A stretch of DNA of 64,000 nt from Brevibacterium permense. GTDB lineage: Bacteria; Actinomycetota; Actinomycetes; Actinomycetales; Brevibacteriaceae. The translations under genes were made by a program, and so were the position numbers. The first letter of the stretch is position 1; every line of letters starts with the position of its first letter. This document shows positions 9,798 to 19,084 of the stretch, piece by piece. The notes under the pieces were generated by a model that saw only the letters and a list, made by a program, of their open reading frames with translations, was not told the DNA's origin and did not search any database. The stretch lies in the NCBI RefSeq assembly GCF_013280495.1, contig NZ_JABSSX010000005.1:1-64000 (forward strand), read 5' to 3'.

Positions 9798-11221
9798 TTC
9801 GCGTCTCCCTTATCGCTCGCATCTGCTCGGCCAGCGTCTGCCCGGCCCGCATCTGCCCCATTGCTCGAGCCATGGCCAGCATCAGATCCGTTTGCTGAAG
9901 TCTCTGCCGACGAACCGGCACCCGAGGGGATGTCGACGGCAACCGCCCCGTTCTTCTTCGCATCGCGGTGGGCACGGCGCTTCTCTTTCGCCGCCTGCTT
10001 CTCCGCCCAGGCCTCGTAGCGGGCTGCCCGCTTCTCCTGAGCACGTTTGCGGTTGCGGTCCTTGCGCAGCTTGCGCTTGCGGCCGCGGATGTTGACGGCC
10101 TCGCCGACGGTGTCGAAGTTCGAGATGTCAGTCTCCTCGACCCGTCGGGAGCTGAGGTAGATCCACAGCACCACGACGACTGCGATGACCGTATCGACGA
10201 CGACGCCGACCGTTCCCAAGTGGGCGATGCCGGCGGCGATCCCGCCGACGATCGCGGCGGCCGGAATCGTCAGCAGCCAACCGGAAGCGATCCGTCCGGC
10301 CGTCGACCACTGGACATCGGCGCCCTTGCGACCCAGTCCCGAACCGAGCACGGAACCGGAGGCGACCTGAGTCGTCGACAGAGCGAAGCCGAGGTGGGAG
10401 GAGGCGAGGATAGCCGCGGCCGTCGAGGTCTCGGCCGACAGCCCCTGAGCGGGCTTGACCGTCGTCAGCTTCGTGCCGAGGGTGTCGATGATGCGCCAAC
10501 CGCCGACATAGGTGCCCAGCGCAATCGCCAGAGCACAGGCGGTGATCACCCAGATATGCGGGCCGGTGCCGTGCTCCTGCAGGTTTGCGGAGACGAGCAC
10601 GAGGGTGATGACGCCCATCGTCTTCTGCGCATCATTCGTTCCGTGGGCGAGCGCCACCAGCGAGGACGAGAAGATCTGCCCGTACTTGAACGGTGCACGG
10701 CGAGCGGTCTTGCCCTCCTCGTTGCGGCGAGTGATCGCGTAGGCGATCTTCGTGCACAGATAGGCGCTGAACCCGGCGATGAGCGGGGCGGCCAGAGCCG
10801 GGATGACGACCTTGGACAGGAACACTCCGTAGTCGACGGAGTTGAGTCCGGCACCGACGATGGCCGCACCGATGAGGCCGCCGAAGAGTGCGTGGGACGA
10901 GGAGGAAGGGAGGCCGAAGCGCCATGTCGCCATGTTCCAGATGATGGCGCCGATGAGGCCGGCGAGGATGAAGTCGGGAGTGATCTGCACTCCCCCGCCG
11001 CCTTCCTTGATGATGCCGCCCGAGATGGTCTTGGCCACCTCGGTGGAGAGGAAGGCACCGACGAGGTTGAGAATCGCGGCAAGCGTTACCGCTGTCTTCG
11101 GTTTGATGGCCCCGGTTGCGATCGGTGTGGCCATGGCGTTGGCCGTATCGTGAAAGCCATTGGTGAAGTCGAAGAACAGTGCCAGTGCGATGACTAGCAC
11201 GACGACGAAGATGATTTCCAC
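9794..11221 (-). CDS. Pit-family inorganic phosphate transporter
   Basis: This is a multi-span carrier of the PiT family, moving phosphate (as metal-phosphate or with protons) across the cytoplasmic membrane. Family motifs are present in both halves: FDFTNGFHDTANAMATPIATGAI near the N-terminus and ALAHGTNDAQKTMGVITLVL in the middle (the GFHDTAN and GTNDAQK signatures). LGFALSTTQVASGSVLGSGLG is the other conserved segment. The roughly 90-residue C-terminal tail is polar, rich in K/R then A/S/D/G, and probably cytosolic and disordered. The start is set at GTG 11221 (VEIIFVVVLVIALALFF), behind AAGG; a longer reading from 11281 adds non-conserved residues. Low-affinity phosphate uptake is likely. 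Confidence 0.9.
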   Translation of the reverse strand: MEIIFVVVLVIALALFFDFTNGFHDTANAMATPIATGAIKPKTAVTLAAILNLVGAFLSTEVAKTISGGIIKEGGGGVQITPDFILAGLIGAIIWNMATWRFGLPSSSSHALFGGLIGAAIVGAGLNSVDYGVFLSKVVIPALAAPLIAGFSAYLCTKIAYAITRRNEEGKTARRAPFKYGQIFSSSLVALAHGTNDAQKTMGVITLVLVSANLQEHGTGPHIWVITACALAIALGTYVGGWRIIDTLGTKLTTVKPAQGLSAETSTAAAILASSHLGFALSTTQVASGSVLGSGLGRKGADVQWSTAGRIASGWLLTIPAAAIVGGIAAGIAHLGTVGVVVDTVIAVVVVLWIYLSSRRVEETDISNFDTVGEAVNIRGRKRKLRKDRNRKRAQEKRAARYEAWAEKQAAKEKRRAHRDAKKNGAVAVDIPSGAGSSAETSANGSDAGHGSSNGADAGRADAGRADASDKGDAK

Positions 11222-11549
11222 TAATCGACCTTGGGTGTAGACACTATTCGGACCGTGGATGATGCAGCTGACGGCCAGCAATCACTATCCCGCAGAAGTC
11301 TACCCACAGATTCAACCGCTCTTCACCCGCAATTCGACCCTACTCCACCTCGTTCACCTTTTGTTCACTTCTGACGTGCGCAAACGGGCCCCGACCGGCT
11401 GAGAGTGCAATAGCACTCACATCCGAACGTGGCCTGAAACCAGCAGTCCCTCGCCGAGGCGGCTCCCCGCCTCACGCAGTCATCCGCGGAAATCGTGGCC
11501 GACCCACCCGCGGAAACCGCGGCGGGACATCACCGAGGCGACTCCTCCT
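11222..11549. other. Intergenic region before pit
   Basis: The 328 bases hold the promoter region of the minus-strand pit gene and the 3' side of the aminotransferase gene. A small inverted repeat (GAGTGCAATAGCACTC, about 11402-11417) and an exact copy of TCGCCGAGGCGG (11451-11462) are visible. No gene or clear terminator is seen. Confidence 0.4.
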
Positions 11550-12980
11550 TCACGCGTGACGAATCTGCTCCGTGACGTGCCGATCCGCGACGTCGAGAGC
11601 CCGGTCGAGGGCGGCGAGTCCGAACCTGACGTCCTCATCCGGGGTGTTCAGCGGCGGGACGACGTGGATTCGATTGAAGTTTGCGAACGGCAGCACGCCT
11701 TCGGCCTTGAGCGCTGCGATGACCTCGTTCATCTCCGGCGAGCTGCCGCCGTACGCCGCCAGCGGCTCCTTCGTCGTCCGGTCCTTCACGAGCTCGATGG
11801 CCCAGAAGCAGCCGAGACCCCGGACATCACCGACCGAAGGGTGACGATGCGCCATCTCCCGCAGAGCCGGGCCGATGATGTCCTCGCCGAGGCGGTCGGC
11901 GTTGGCGATCATCCCCTCATCCTCCATGGCGGTGATCGTCGCGACCGCTGCCGCACAGGCGAGCGGATGTCCCGAATAGGTCAGTCCGCCCGGGTAGGCC
12001 CGATCGCGGAAGGTCTCGAAGATCGCCTCCGAGATGGCGACCCCGCCGAGCGGGACGTATCCGGAGTTCACGCCCTTGGCGAAGGTGATGAGATCCGGGG
12101 TGACATCCCAGTGGTCGAGGGCGAACCAGCGACCGGTGCGACCGAAGCCGGCCATCACCTCATCGGCGATGAAGACGATCCCGTACTTCGCCGTCAGCTC
12201 GCGCACGCCGGCGAGGTAGCCGGCCGGCGGGGCGTAGATCCCTGCGGTGCCCGGCACGGTCTCGAGGACGAGTGCGGCGATATTGCCGGGCCCTTCGAGA
12301 GTGATCAGGTCTTCGAGGTGGGCCAGCGCCCGCTGTGTCTCCTCGGTCTCGGACGTCGAGTTGAAGTACGACCGATAAGGGTAGGCGGGCATGAAGTGGA
12401 CGATGCCCTCAGCGGAGTAGTCGTTGGCGAACCGGCGCGGATCACCGGTGACGTTGACGGCCAGCTGCGTGCCGCCGTGGTAGCTGCGGTAGGCCGAAAG
12501 CACCTTCGTCCGCCCCGTGTGCAGCCGGGCCATCCGGATCGCGTGCTCGTTGGCGTCGGCTCCCCCGTTCGTGAAGAACACGTGGTCGAGGTCGCCCGGG
12601 GTGCGTTCGGTGATGAGTCGGGCCGCCTCGGAGCGGGCGTCGTTGACGTGCTGCGGCGCGATCGTGCACAGCCGGCCGGCCTGCTCCTGGATGGCCGCGA
12701 CGACGGCCGGGTGCTGGTGGCCGATATTCGTGTTGACCAGCTGCGATGACATGTCGAGCAGCTTTCGCCCCTCACCGTCCCAGACATAGGAGCCTTCGGC
12801 GTCGATGACCGTCATCGGGTCGAACAGTCCCTGTGCCTGCCAGGAGTGGAAGACGTGCGCCTGGTCGAGTTCGTGGGCACGTCGCCCGGCCTCGATACGG
12901 TCGGGGCCGATCCTGTAGGCGCTGGTGCGATCAGCGTCGAGGTGCGATTCGGTGAGCGGGGAATCCGCGGTAGTGGTCAT
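11550..12980 (-). CDS. Class III PLP aminotransferase, probably omega-amino acid (beta-alanine):pyruvate type
   Basis: The 476-residue product belongs to the class III (omega) aminotransferases. Visible landmarks are the pyridoxal region VFFTNGGADANEHAIRMAR, the aspartate in IVFIADEVMAGFGRTGR, and the Schiff-base lysine in DLITFAKGVNSGYVPLGG near residue 301. ATG 12980 is chosen because AGGAG precedes it; ATG 13010 has no such site. The neighbouring CoA-acylating semialdehyde dehydrogenase and the divergent PucR-type regulator suggest a pathway beta-alanine (or beta-aminoisobutyrate) to malonate (or methylmalonate) semialdehyde to acetyl-CoA (or propionyl-CoA). Taurine, putrescine or GABA as amino donor cannot be excluded. 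Confidence 0.85.
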   Translation of the reverse strand: MTTTADSPLTESHLDADRTSAYRIGPDRIEAGRRAHELDQAHVFHSWQAQGLFDPMTVIDAEGSYVWDGEGRKLLDMSSQLVNTNIGHQHPAVVAAIQEQAGRLCTIAPQHVNDARSEAARLITERTPGDLDHVFFTNGGADANEHAIRMARLHTGRTKVLSAYRSYHGGTQLAVNVTGDPRRFANDYSAEGIVHFMPAYPYRSYFNSTSETEETQRALAHLEDLITLEGPGNIAALVLETVPGTAGIYAPPAGYLAGVRELTAKYGIVFIADEVMAGFGRTGRWFALDHWDVTPDLITFAKGVNSGYVPLGGVAISEAIFETFRDRAYPGGLTYSGHPLACAAAVATITAMEDEGMIANADRLGEDIIGPALREMAHRHPSVGDVRGLGCFWAIELVKDRTTKEPLAAYGGSSPEMNEVIAALKAEGVLPFANFNRIHVVPPLNTPDEDVRFGLAALDRALDVADRHVTEQIRHA

Positions 12981-13058
12981 GGCTGCTCCTTCGCCGAGGT
13001 GGTTCGTCATTGCGTGAGCGTCCGCCCCGTGATCGGGGCGGACGTCCGAGGGGTCTGT

Positions 13059-14543
13059 TCAGTCGTTGGTCGGGAACCCGAGGTTGAGTCCGCCGTGGCT
13101 GGGATCGAGCCAGCGGGAGGTGACGACCTTCCCACGGGTGAAGAAGTGGACGCCTTCGTCACCGTAGGCGTGGGTGTCACCGAACAGCGAGTTCTTCCAC
13201 CCGCCGAAGGAGTAGTAGCCCACGGGCACGGGGATCGGGACGTTGATGCCGACCATGCCGACCTCGACTTCATTCTCGTAGCGGCGAGCCGCTCCCCCGT
13301 CGTTGGTGAAGATCGCGGTGCCGTTGCCGTACGGGTTGGCGTTGATGAGGTCGAGGCCCTCGTCGTAGCCGGGGACGCGGACGACGCAGAGCACGGGGCC
13401 GAAGATCTCATCGCGATAGATCGACATGTCGGTGGTCACGTCGTCGAACAGTGTCGGGTTGAGGAAGAACCCGTCGGCCGGGACGTTCTCCCGACCGTCG
13501 AGGACGACCGTTGCTCCCGCCTCGGCGCCGGCATCGATGTAGCCGGCGACCTTATCGCGGTGGGCGGCGGTGACGAGCGGTCCCATGTCCGGCTCGGTTG
13601 CCCCGTCGCCCACGCGCAGGGTCGTGGTGCGTTCGGCGATCTTCGCCACGAGCTCCTCGGCGATGGAGTCGACGGCGACGACCACGGAGATCGCCATGCA
13701 GCGCTCACCGGCTGCCCCGTAGCCGGCGTTGACGGCGGCGTCGGCGGCGAGGTCGAGGTCCGCGTCGGGCAGGACGAGCATGTGGTTCTTCGCTCCGCCG
13801 AGTGCCTGGACGCGTTTGCCGGCGGCCGTGCCGTTCTCGTAGACGTATTTTGCGATCGGGGTCGATCCGACGAAGGACACCGAGGCGACGTCGGGGCTCT
13901 CAAGGATCGTGTCGACGGCTTCCTTGTCGCCGTGGACGACGTTGAACACGCCGTCGGGCAGGCCCGCTTCCTTCCACAGCTCGGCGAGCCAGTTCGCGGC
14001 CGTCGGGTCCTTCTCGGAGGGCTTGAGCACGACGGTGTTGCCGGTCGCGATGGCGACGGGGAAGAACCACATCGGGACCATGGCCGGGAAGTTGAAGGGC
14101 GAGATGATCGCGGAGACGCCGATCGGCTGGCGCAGGGAGTGGACGTCGATGTTCGTCGAGGCGTTCTCCGTGTGACCGCCGCGCAGGTGGCCGGCGATGC
14201 CGCAGGCGAATTCGACGACCTCCTGACCGCGGGCGACCTCGCCGAGGGCGTCGGAGACGACCTTGCCGTGTTCGGCGGTGATGATCTCGGCCAGCTCATG
14301 CTTGCGTGCATTGAGCAGCTCCCGGAAGTTGAAGAGGACAGCGGTCCGCTTGGCCAGGGATGTGTCGCGCCAGGCAGGGAAGGCGGCCGAGGCCGCGGCG
14401 ATCGCCGATTCCACGGTCGCCTTCGAGCCCAGTGCCACCTGGCCGCTGACGACTGCGGTGGCGGGGTTCGTGATGTCGCCGAGGCGGGTGTCGGTGTCCG
14501 CGGTGACGGTCTGTCCGTTGATCCAATGGGTCAGCGTTGCCAT
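13059..14543 (-). CDS. mmsA: CoA-acylating methylmalonate/malonate-semialdehyde dehydrogenase
   Basis: The 494-residue product is an aldehyde dehydrogenase of the MmsA type. It oxidises methylmalonate or malonate semialdehyde with NAD+ and CoA, releasing CO2 and forming propionyl-CoA or acetyl-CoA. Diagnostic features are HWINGQTV at the N-terminus, PFNFPAMVPMWFFPVAIATG, the NAD-binding SFVGSTPIAKYVYENG, and catalytic cysteine near residue 282 in GERCMAISVVV (MmsA has C-M where most ALDHs have C-x). It starts at ATG 14543 behind GAAGGA. It is 78 bp upstream of the aminotransferase on the same strand, probably one operon, and divergent from the PucR-type gene. Known roles are valine, myo-inositol and beta-alanine catabolism; the adjacent aminotransferase favours beta-alanine here. 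Confidence 0.9.
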   Translation of the reverse strand: MATLTHWINGQTVTADTDTRLGDITNPATAVVSGQVALGSKATVESAIAAASAAFPAWRDTSLAKRTAVLFNFRELLNARKHELAEIITAEHGKVVSDALGEVARGQEVVEFACGIAGHLRGGHTENASTNIDVHSLRQPIGVSAIISPFNFPAMVPMWFFPVAIATGNTVVLKPSEKDPTAANWLAELWKEAGLPDGVFNVVHGDKEAVDTILESPDVASVSFVGSTPIAKYVYENGTAAGKRVQALGGAKNHMLVLPDADLDLAADAAVNAGYGAAGERCMAISVVVAVDSIAEELVAKIAERTTTLRVGDGATEPDMGPLVTAAHRDKVAGYIDAGAEAGATVVLDGRENVPADGFFLNPTLFDDVTTDMSIYRDEIFGPVLCVVRVPGYDEGLDLINANPYGNGTAIFTNDGGAARRYENEVEVGMVGINVPIPVPVGYYSFGGWKNSLFGDTHAYGDEGVHFFTRGKVVTSRWLDPSHGGLNLGFPTND

Positions 14544-14611
14544 GTGGTGTCCTTCTGCGTCGTCGGTGCGTCGGTTGAGTCCATCCTCGGTCCGCTCTGC
14601 CGATCTCAGAA

Positions 14612-14664
14612 GTGTCAGGGTGTCAGAATCTTCGCCCTCGGCTTTACACTGTGTCAATGGACAC
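14612..14664. promoter_or_regulatory. GTGTCAG repeats and palindrome between mmsA and the PucR-type gene
   Basis: In the 113-bp divergent gap GTGTCAG occurs twice in direct orientation (14612-14618 and 14620-14626). A palindrome GTGTC-AATG-GACAC (14651-14664) overlaps the ATG of the regulator gene. These are candidate binding sites for autoregulation and for control of the divergent operon. No experimental site for this family was used in the assignment. Confidence 0.35.
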
Positions 14665-16366
14665 TGCACGGGAGTCGAGCGGGGCATCGCTGAGCATCGC
14701 CGGTCTGCTCGAGTTCGAGGAGATCAAGGCTGCAGAGCCCGCGGTGCTTGCCGGCGAAGCAGGCCTCGACCGGGCGATCCGCTGGGTCCACATCGCCGAT
14801 TCCGAGCATGTCGAGCGCTTCCTCGAAGGTGGGGAGCTCGTGCTCACCACGGCCACGGCGTTTCGACACCGCCCCGAGGCGATGTCAGAGTTCCTCGACC
14901 AGCTCGAGCGGGCAGGTGCCGCTGGGACGATCATCGAACTCGTCGATGAGAACTCGACACACGATGAGGAAGCGCGCGAGATCGCGGCCGCGGCCGCCTC
15001 GGCGAGGGAACTGCCTGTCATCGTCCTGCCGCGACGGGTGAAGTTCGTCAGGATCACCGAGCTCGCGCACCGCAGCCTTCTCGCGCAGCAGATCTCGCGG
15101 CTCGAACATGCCCGGGAGATCCACGAGACGTACACGCAGCTGAGCCTCGATCGGGCCGAGGCACAGACGATCGTCGATCGTACGGCCGAGCTGTTGGGCA
15201 CGGCGGTGGTCCTCGAGGATGTGTCCCATCGGGTTCTCGCACATTCCGGCCGCGGTTCGCAGGCTCTCGCGCAGAAGTGGGTCGACCTCGTCAGCGGGGC
15301 GAGTACGACACCCGGCGGTCACGCGCCGTCGCAGTGGCGGCAGACGCCGGTGGGGCTGCGCTCTCGCCGGTGGGGCCGGCTCGTCGTGCCCGGCGCCGCC
15401 GAGTCCGTCGCCGATCTCGAGCAGGTCATCGAACGCGCGGGTGAAGCCCTGACGCTGACTCGAATGGCCGATCGCGATGAGCAGGATCTGCTGCTGCAGG
15501 CCCAAAGCGGCCTGATCCGAGAGATCACCGACTCAGAGGGCATCGACGAGCGTTCGGCACGGGAGCGCGCCCGCTCTCTGGGATTCACTCCTGCGGAAGG
15601 GGCCGAGCTCACCCCGGTTGTCGTCCGCATCGATCGTGAGGCCGACACCGATCCGACTCGGGTGCAGCTGCAGGAGCGCGGTCTCACGCAGGAGATCGCC
15701 TCTGCCGCCTCGCGCCTCAATCTGTGTCTGCTCATGACGAGTCTGCAGTCGGGTGCGTTCGGGTTCGTTCTGGGGCCTGGTCGCGGAAGAAACCGACGGT
15801 CACAGCCGAGTCCGCGTGGTACTGCGGAGGCCGACGACCGCCTCAACCGCCTTCTCGCCGAGCTCGAGGGGCTTGTTGCGAGTTGGGTGGTTGGGGTCGG
15901 CCGCGGCAGCACTACTCTGCTTCGCGCTGTCGCCGGTCTCGAAGCGGCTTCGCACGTCGCGGAGGTTGCGGCGACGCTCGATGTGCGTGAGCGTGCGTTC
16001 TACCGCTCCTCGGACGTGCGCATCCGCGGGCTGCTGTCTCTGCTGGCCGAGGACTCGCGGCTGCGTGCCTTCGCTGAGGGAGAGCTGGGGCCGCTGCTCG
16101 GCGAATCGACGGGTGATGACCGGCGGGGAGACGGCGTTCTGCCATCCGCTGCGGACGCCGCAGACGACGGACTGCTCGACTTCCTCGAGCTCTATCTCTC
16201 CCATGGCGGCAACAAGTCGGCGATGGCGCGGGCCGGGCACCTGTCCCGGCCCGCGCTCTACGCACGGATCACGCGTCTGCAGGACCGCCTCGGCGTCTCA
16301 CTCGACGATGCGGAGTCGCGCACGGCACTGCACGTGGCGCTGCTGTGGTGGCGGATGTACGGCTGA
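14657..16366 (+). CDS. PucR-family transcriptional regulator
   Basis: The 569-residue product has the PucR architecture. An N-terminal PucR/purine-catabolism domain covers about residues 8-130 (LLEFEEIKAAEPAVLAGEAG, IRWVHIADSEHVERFLEGGE, LVLTTATAF). A variable GGDEF-like/CdaR middle region follows. The C-terminal helix-turn-helix is at about 505-560 (LDFLELYLSHGGNKSAMARA, HLSRPALYARITRLQDRLGV). ATG 14657 gives the conserved N-terminus. The gene is divergent from mmsA and the aminotransferase gene, so it most likely senses an amino acid or nitrogen compound and controls them. PucR-type proteins are usually activators, but the sequence does not show which mode applies. Confidence 0.88.
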   Translation: MDTARESSGASLSIAGLLEFEEIKAAEPAVLAGEAGLDRAIRWVHIADSEHVERFLEGGELVLTTATAFRHRPEAMSEFLDQLERAGAAGTIIELVDENSTHDEEAREIAAAAASARELPVIVLPRRVKFVRITELAHRSLLAQQISRLEHAREIHETYTQLSLDRAEAQTIVDRTAELLGTAVVLEDVSHRVLAHSGRGSQALAQKWVDLVSGASTTPGGHAPSQWRQTPVGLRSRRWGRLVVPGAAESVADLEQVIERAGEALTLTRMADRDEQDLLLQAQSGLIREITDSEGIDERSARERARSLGFTPAEGAELTPVVVRIDREADTDPTRVQLQERGLTQEIASAASRLNLCLLMTSLQSGAFGFVLGPGRGRNRRSQPSPRGTAEADDRLNRLLAELEGLVASWVVGVGRGSTTLLRAVAGLEAASHVAEVAATLDVRERAFYRSSDVRIRGLLSLLAEDSRLRAFAEGELGPLLGESTGDDRRGDGVLPSAADAADDGLLDFLELYLSHGGNKSAMARAGHLSRPALYARITRLQDRLGVSLDDAESRTALHVALLWWRMYG

Positions 16367-16453
16367 GGCCCGTACTCGACGGAGTCGACGACTCCTGCCA
16401 GCGGGGTCGTGTGCCGTTCGGGACAGAGCAGGCTTCGGTCGGTCGACGGCCAT

Positions 16454-17458
16454 TCAATCGAACAGGGAGCGAATCAAGTCGGTGATTGGGATTCCGCGTT
16501 CGGCCGCCGCTGCGCGATTGGCGTAGCGACGGTCACCGGGCTGACGATCCATACCTGCGTCGCGGAGCATGTCGACGAATTCGCGGACTCGCCCCAGGTA
16601 GGCGTCGTTGCCGCCGCGCTCTGGGTCGATGACGATGAAGAGCTGGCCGGTGCGGAAGGTGTGGGCACCGTCTGGAGCCTCCGCGTCGATCTCATAGGTG
16701 AAAGCGCCGCCGGTCAGTCCTGCAGCCAGTGTTTCGATCATAAATGACAGCAGCGCACCTTTGTGACCGCCAATGGGACGGATGCCGCCGCCATCGAGGA
16801 TCGCATTCGGGTCCGTGGTGTCCGCGCCGGTCGAATCGACTCCGGTTCCGACCGCAACCTCCCGCCCCTCGGCCCGCAGCAGCTGCAGATCTCCATGGGA
16901 CATCGACGAGGTGGAGAAGTCGAAGACGATCGGGTCCCCGTCAGCCACAGGTGTGGCGAAACCGAACGGATTGGTACTGAAGACCGGACGGGTGGCTCCC
17001 TCGGGGACGACGGCGAGCTTACCGCTGGCAATCATCCCCATCGCCACCCGGCCGTCGCGCGCAAAGGCCTCGAGGTCGGGCCACAGGGCACTGAAGTGAT
17101 GGGTATTGCGCAGAGCGATGACGGCGACACCGGTGTCGTCGAGCGCCTGGTCGACCACCGACCCCGCTTCGGCGAGTGCGGGTTGGGCGAAGCCGTTGTG
17201 ACCGTCGATGCGGATATAGGAAGGGCCGACTACGTCGACGCTCGCTTCTGCTGTCCCATCTGCCCAACCGCGGGTCAGCGAATCGAGGTATCCGGCCACG
17301 CGAAAGACTCCGTGGCTGAGAGTGCCGTCGCGTTCACAAGTGGCGCAGTTGGTCGCCAGCACTTTCGCAACTGCCGAGGAGGCTCCTGCGGCGGTGAGCT
17401 TGGCTTCGATCGCCGAGACAAGATCATCGAAAGAGATGCAGTCGGGTTCGTTCGTCAT
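16454..17458 (-). CDS. Ldh2/malate-lactate-type NAD(P)H oxidoreductase
   Basis: The 334-residue product matches the Ldh_2 family (malate/L-lactate/ureidoglycolate dehydrogenases and piperideine-2-carboxylate reductases), which is unrelated to the Rossmann LDH/MDH family. Landmarks are SHGVFRVAGYLDSLTRGW, the catalytic-region histidine in VIALRNTHHFSALWPDLEAFA, the nucleotide-binding STNPFGFATPVADGDP, and DFSTSSMSHGDLQLLRAEGR. The C-terminal part RPIGGHKGALLSFMIETLAAGLTG is also typical. The gene is convergent with the PucR-type gene and separated from it by 87 bp. Candidate substrates are 2-hydroxyacids or cyclic imines; neighbours do not decide. An 85-bp tail region (17459-17684) holds no gene. 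Confidence 0.85.
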   Translation of the reverse strand: MTNEPDCISFDDLVSAIEAKLTAAGASSAVAKVLATNCATCERDGTLSHGVFRVAGYLDSLTRGWADGTAEASVDVVGPSYIRIDGHNGFAQPALAEAGSVVDQALDDTGVAVIALRNTHHFSALWPDLEAFARDGRVAMGMIASGKLAVVPEGATRPVFSTNPFGFATPVADGDPIVFDFSTSSMSHGDLQLLRAEGREVAVGTGVDSTGADTTDPNAILDGGGIRPIGGHKGALLSFMIETLAAGLTGGAFTYEIDAEAPDGAHTFRTGQLFIVIDPERGGNDAYLGRVREFVDMLRDAGMDRQPGDRRYANRAAAAERGIPITDLIRSLFD

Positions 17459-17684
17459 TGTGCGCTCCTCCTCTGCGGCCGATCGTGTCGGCGTCGACCA
17501 TTGCCCGTAATCAGCAGACTACCGCTCGATCAGTCATCGGCCCTGCAGTTCCTTGACCGTCCCTCCGTTCTCGTCTGCGGGTTCTCAGTTCTCATCTGCG
17601 GGTACAGCAGCGCTCGTGCCGCCGCTCCCGGGTGTCACCGACGGTGGAGCCTGCAGGGAACGGATCGTCGGGCTGGGGACGGGC

Positions 17685-18287
17685 TCAGTCTTCGTAGCGG
17701 ATTTCGACGCGGCGGTTCTTCGCCCGTCCCTCGGGGTCGTCCTTACCGTTCTTCTCATTCGACTCGACGGGCTCGGACTCGCCGAAACCCTTTGCTGTCA
17801 CGTCAAGGTCCGAGTTCTCCGAGGTGAGCACCTCGGCGACGGCCTTCGCGCGGTCTTCGGAGAGCTTCTTGTTGTAGTCGTCTTCGCCCTTGGAGTCCGT
17901 ATGCCCGCCGACAGTGATCTCGGAGTCGGTCGGCAGATCCGTGACGAGCTCTTTGATCTTGTTCTTCGCCGTGTCACTCAGTTCGGACGAGTCGAAGTCG
18001 AAGAGGATATCGGTGTCGAGCGTGACCACGGTGTTGCCGCCGCTGGCCTTCGTCGTTTCGACATCCTCGATGCCTTTATCCAGATCATAGATCTCCGGTT
18101 CGAGTTCGACGATGCTCTCGTCGATCTTCGACTGGTCGGGATCGGTGAAGTCATCCGGCGTCGGGTCATCTCGATTGGCGATGTCCTGCGAAGTCACGGA
18201 GTCTGCGAGAGCGAGTGCGGGCGGGCCGGCGATGACAAGTCCAGCTGCCAGAATCACCGTTGCAGGACCGGCGGCTGCCGGCTTCAC
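17685..18287 (-). CDS. OmpA-like peptidoglycan-binding domain protein, secreted
   Basis: The 200-residue product has a signal peptide (about residues 1-29, ending ALALADS), an acidic linker (PTPDDFTDPDQSKIDESIV) and a C-terminal OmpA_C domain at about 85-200. The domain shows FDFDSSELSDTAKNKIKEL, the peptidoglycan-contact motif TVGGHTDSKGEDDYNKKLSE and NRRVEIRY at the end, with the conserved D and R of NxxLSxxRA...R. It starts at a GTG that overlaps the stop of the lipoprotein gene by 4 bp. In monoderm actinobacteria such domains tether proteins to cell-wall peptidoglycan (ArfA-like). The overlap with a lipoprotein suggests a membrane-to-wall pair. Confidence 0.85.
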   Translation of the reverse strand: MKPAAAGPATVILAAGLVIAGPPALALADSVTSQDIANRDDPTPDDFTDPDQSKIDESIVELEPEIYDLDKGIEDVETTKASGGNTVVTLDTDILFDFDSSELSDTAKNKIKELVTDLPTDSEITVGGHTDSKGEDDYNKKLSEDRAKAVAEVLTSENSDLDVTAKGFGESEPVESNEKNGKDDPEGRAKNRRVEIRYED

Positions 18288-18898
18288 GAGATCTTCACTC
18301 CGGTGGCGAGGTTCATACCGTCGACGACCGCGACCTCGACCTCGTCTACATCCGGCGGCGGGGCCGCGAAGACAGCGAAGGCGTAGTGGGTCTGGCCGGG
18401 TTTGAACTTCGTACTCTGGTAGGAAGTCTGCGCTCGCTGCGGGAACTTATCCAACACGTTGTGCTTGCGCAGGTTCCGCGAGTCGACGAGGAAAGGATTC
18501 CAACTTGCATCGCCGAGGTATCCGTAGAGATCGTCGCCGTCGTCCTCGTCGGTCTTCTCCGAGTTCACGGTGAACGCGAACTGTGCCACGACCGTCTCAC
18601 CCTGACGCTTCAGAGGAAACAGTTCGACAGTCATCGTTGCCTTGTCATCGCCGTCAACGGCGGCGGGGATCTCCTGGGAGGCGACAGAATCGGGCAGATC
18701 ATTCGGGTCGAGGCCGGCCGCCTCGGCGGATCCGGATTCACCCTTCGAACCTGCATCCTCACCGGACTCCTGCGCGGCACCTTGGGTTTCGGCGCCCTCG
18801 GCGTTCGGCTCCTCTGCGTCACTCCCGGACGAGCAGGCGGTCAGGGTCAGAGCCAGGGCGGCGGCAACGGACAGAGCTGTCCTGCGGATCAGGGGCAT
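18284..18898 (-). CDS. Lipoprotein of unknown function paired with the OmpA-like protein
   Basis: The 204-residue product has a basic n-region (MPLIRRTA), a hydrophobic core and a lipobox LTAC with the lipidated cysteine at residue 22. An acidic, Ser/Gly/Glu-rich linker of about 50 residues follows, then a soluble domain with beta-strand-like pattern (TMTVELFPLKRQGETVVAQF, SWNPFLVDSRNLRKHNVLDK, KFKPGQTHYAFAVFAAPP). No family name is recognised, though the pattern suggests an immunoglobulin-like fold. ATG 18898 is chosen because it gives the signal peptide. Translationally coupled (GTGA) to the OmpA-like gene; the two probably act together at the envelope. Confidence 0.75.
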   Translation of the reverse strand: MPLIRRTALSVAAALALTLTACSSGSDAEEPNAEGAETQGAAQESGEDAGSKGESGSAEAAGLDPNDLPDSVASQEIPAAVDGDDKATMTVELFPLKRQGETVVAQFAFTVNSEKTDEDDGDDLYGYLGDASWNPFLVDSRNLRKHNVLDKFPQRAQTSYQSTKFKPGQTHYAFAVFAAPPPDVDEVEVAVVDGMNLATGVKIS

Positions 18899-19033
18899 AG
18901 CGATGGGAGTTCTCCTCAGTACTCGCCGGAGCGGCATCTCTGCTGGTGAGCTCCGGTGGCGCGGGCGGACGCGGACCAACTTACCCCGGACAGGTGAACT
19001 TTCACTACATCGAACGTAAGTCGAGACGAACAG

Positions 19034-19073
19034 AAAAGCAGAACCCCTGCGACCTGATCCAGATCGCAGGGGT
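19034..19073 (-). terminator. Intrinsic terminator of tRNA-Ser(GCT)
   Basis: ACCCCTGCGA (19043-19052) pairs perfectly with 19064-19073. Reading on the minus strand, the stem is followed by TTCTGCTTTT. It lies 12 bp beyond the 3' end of the tRNA. Confidence 0.75.
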
Positions 19074-19084
19074 CCTGCCAAACG

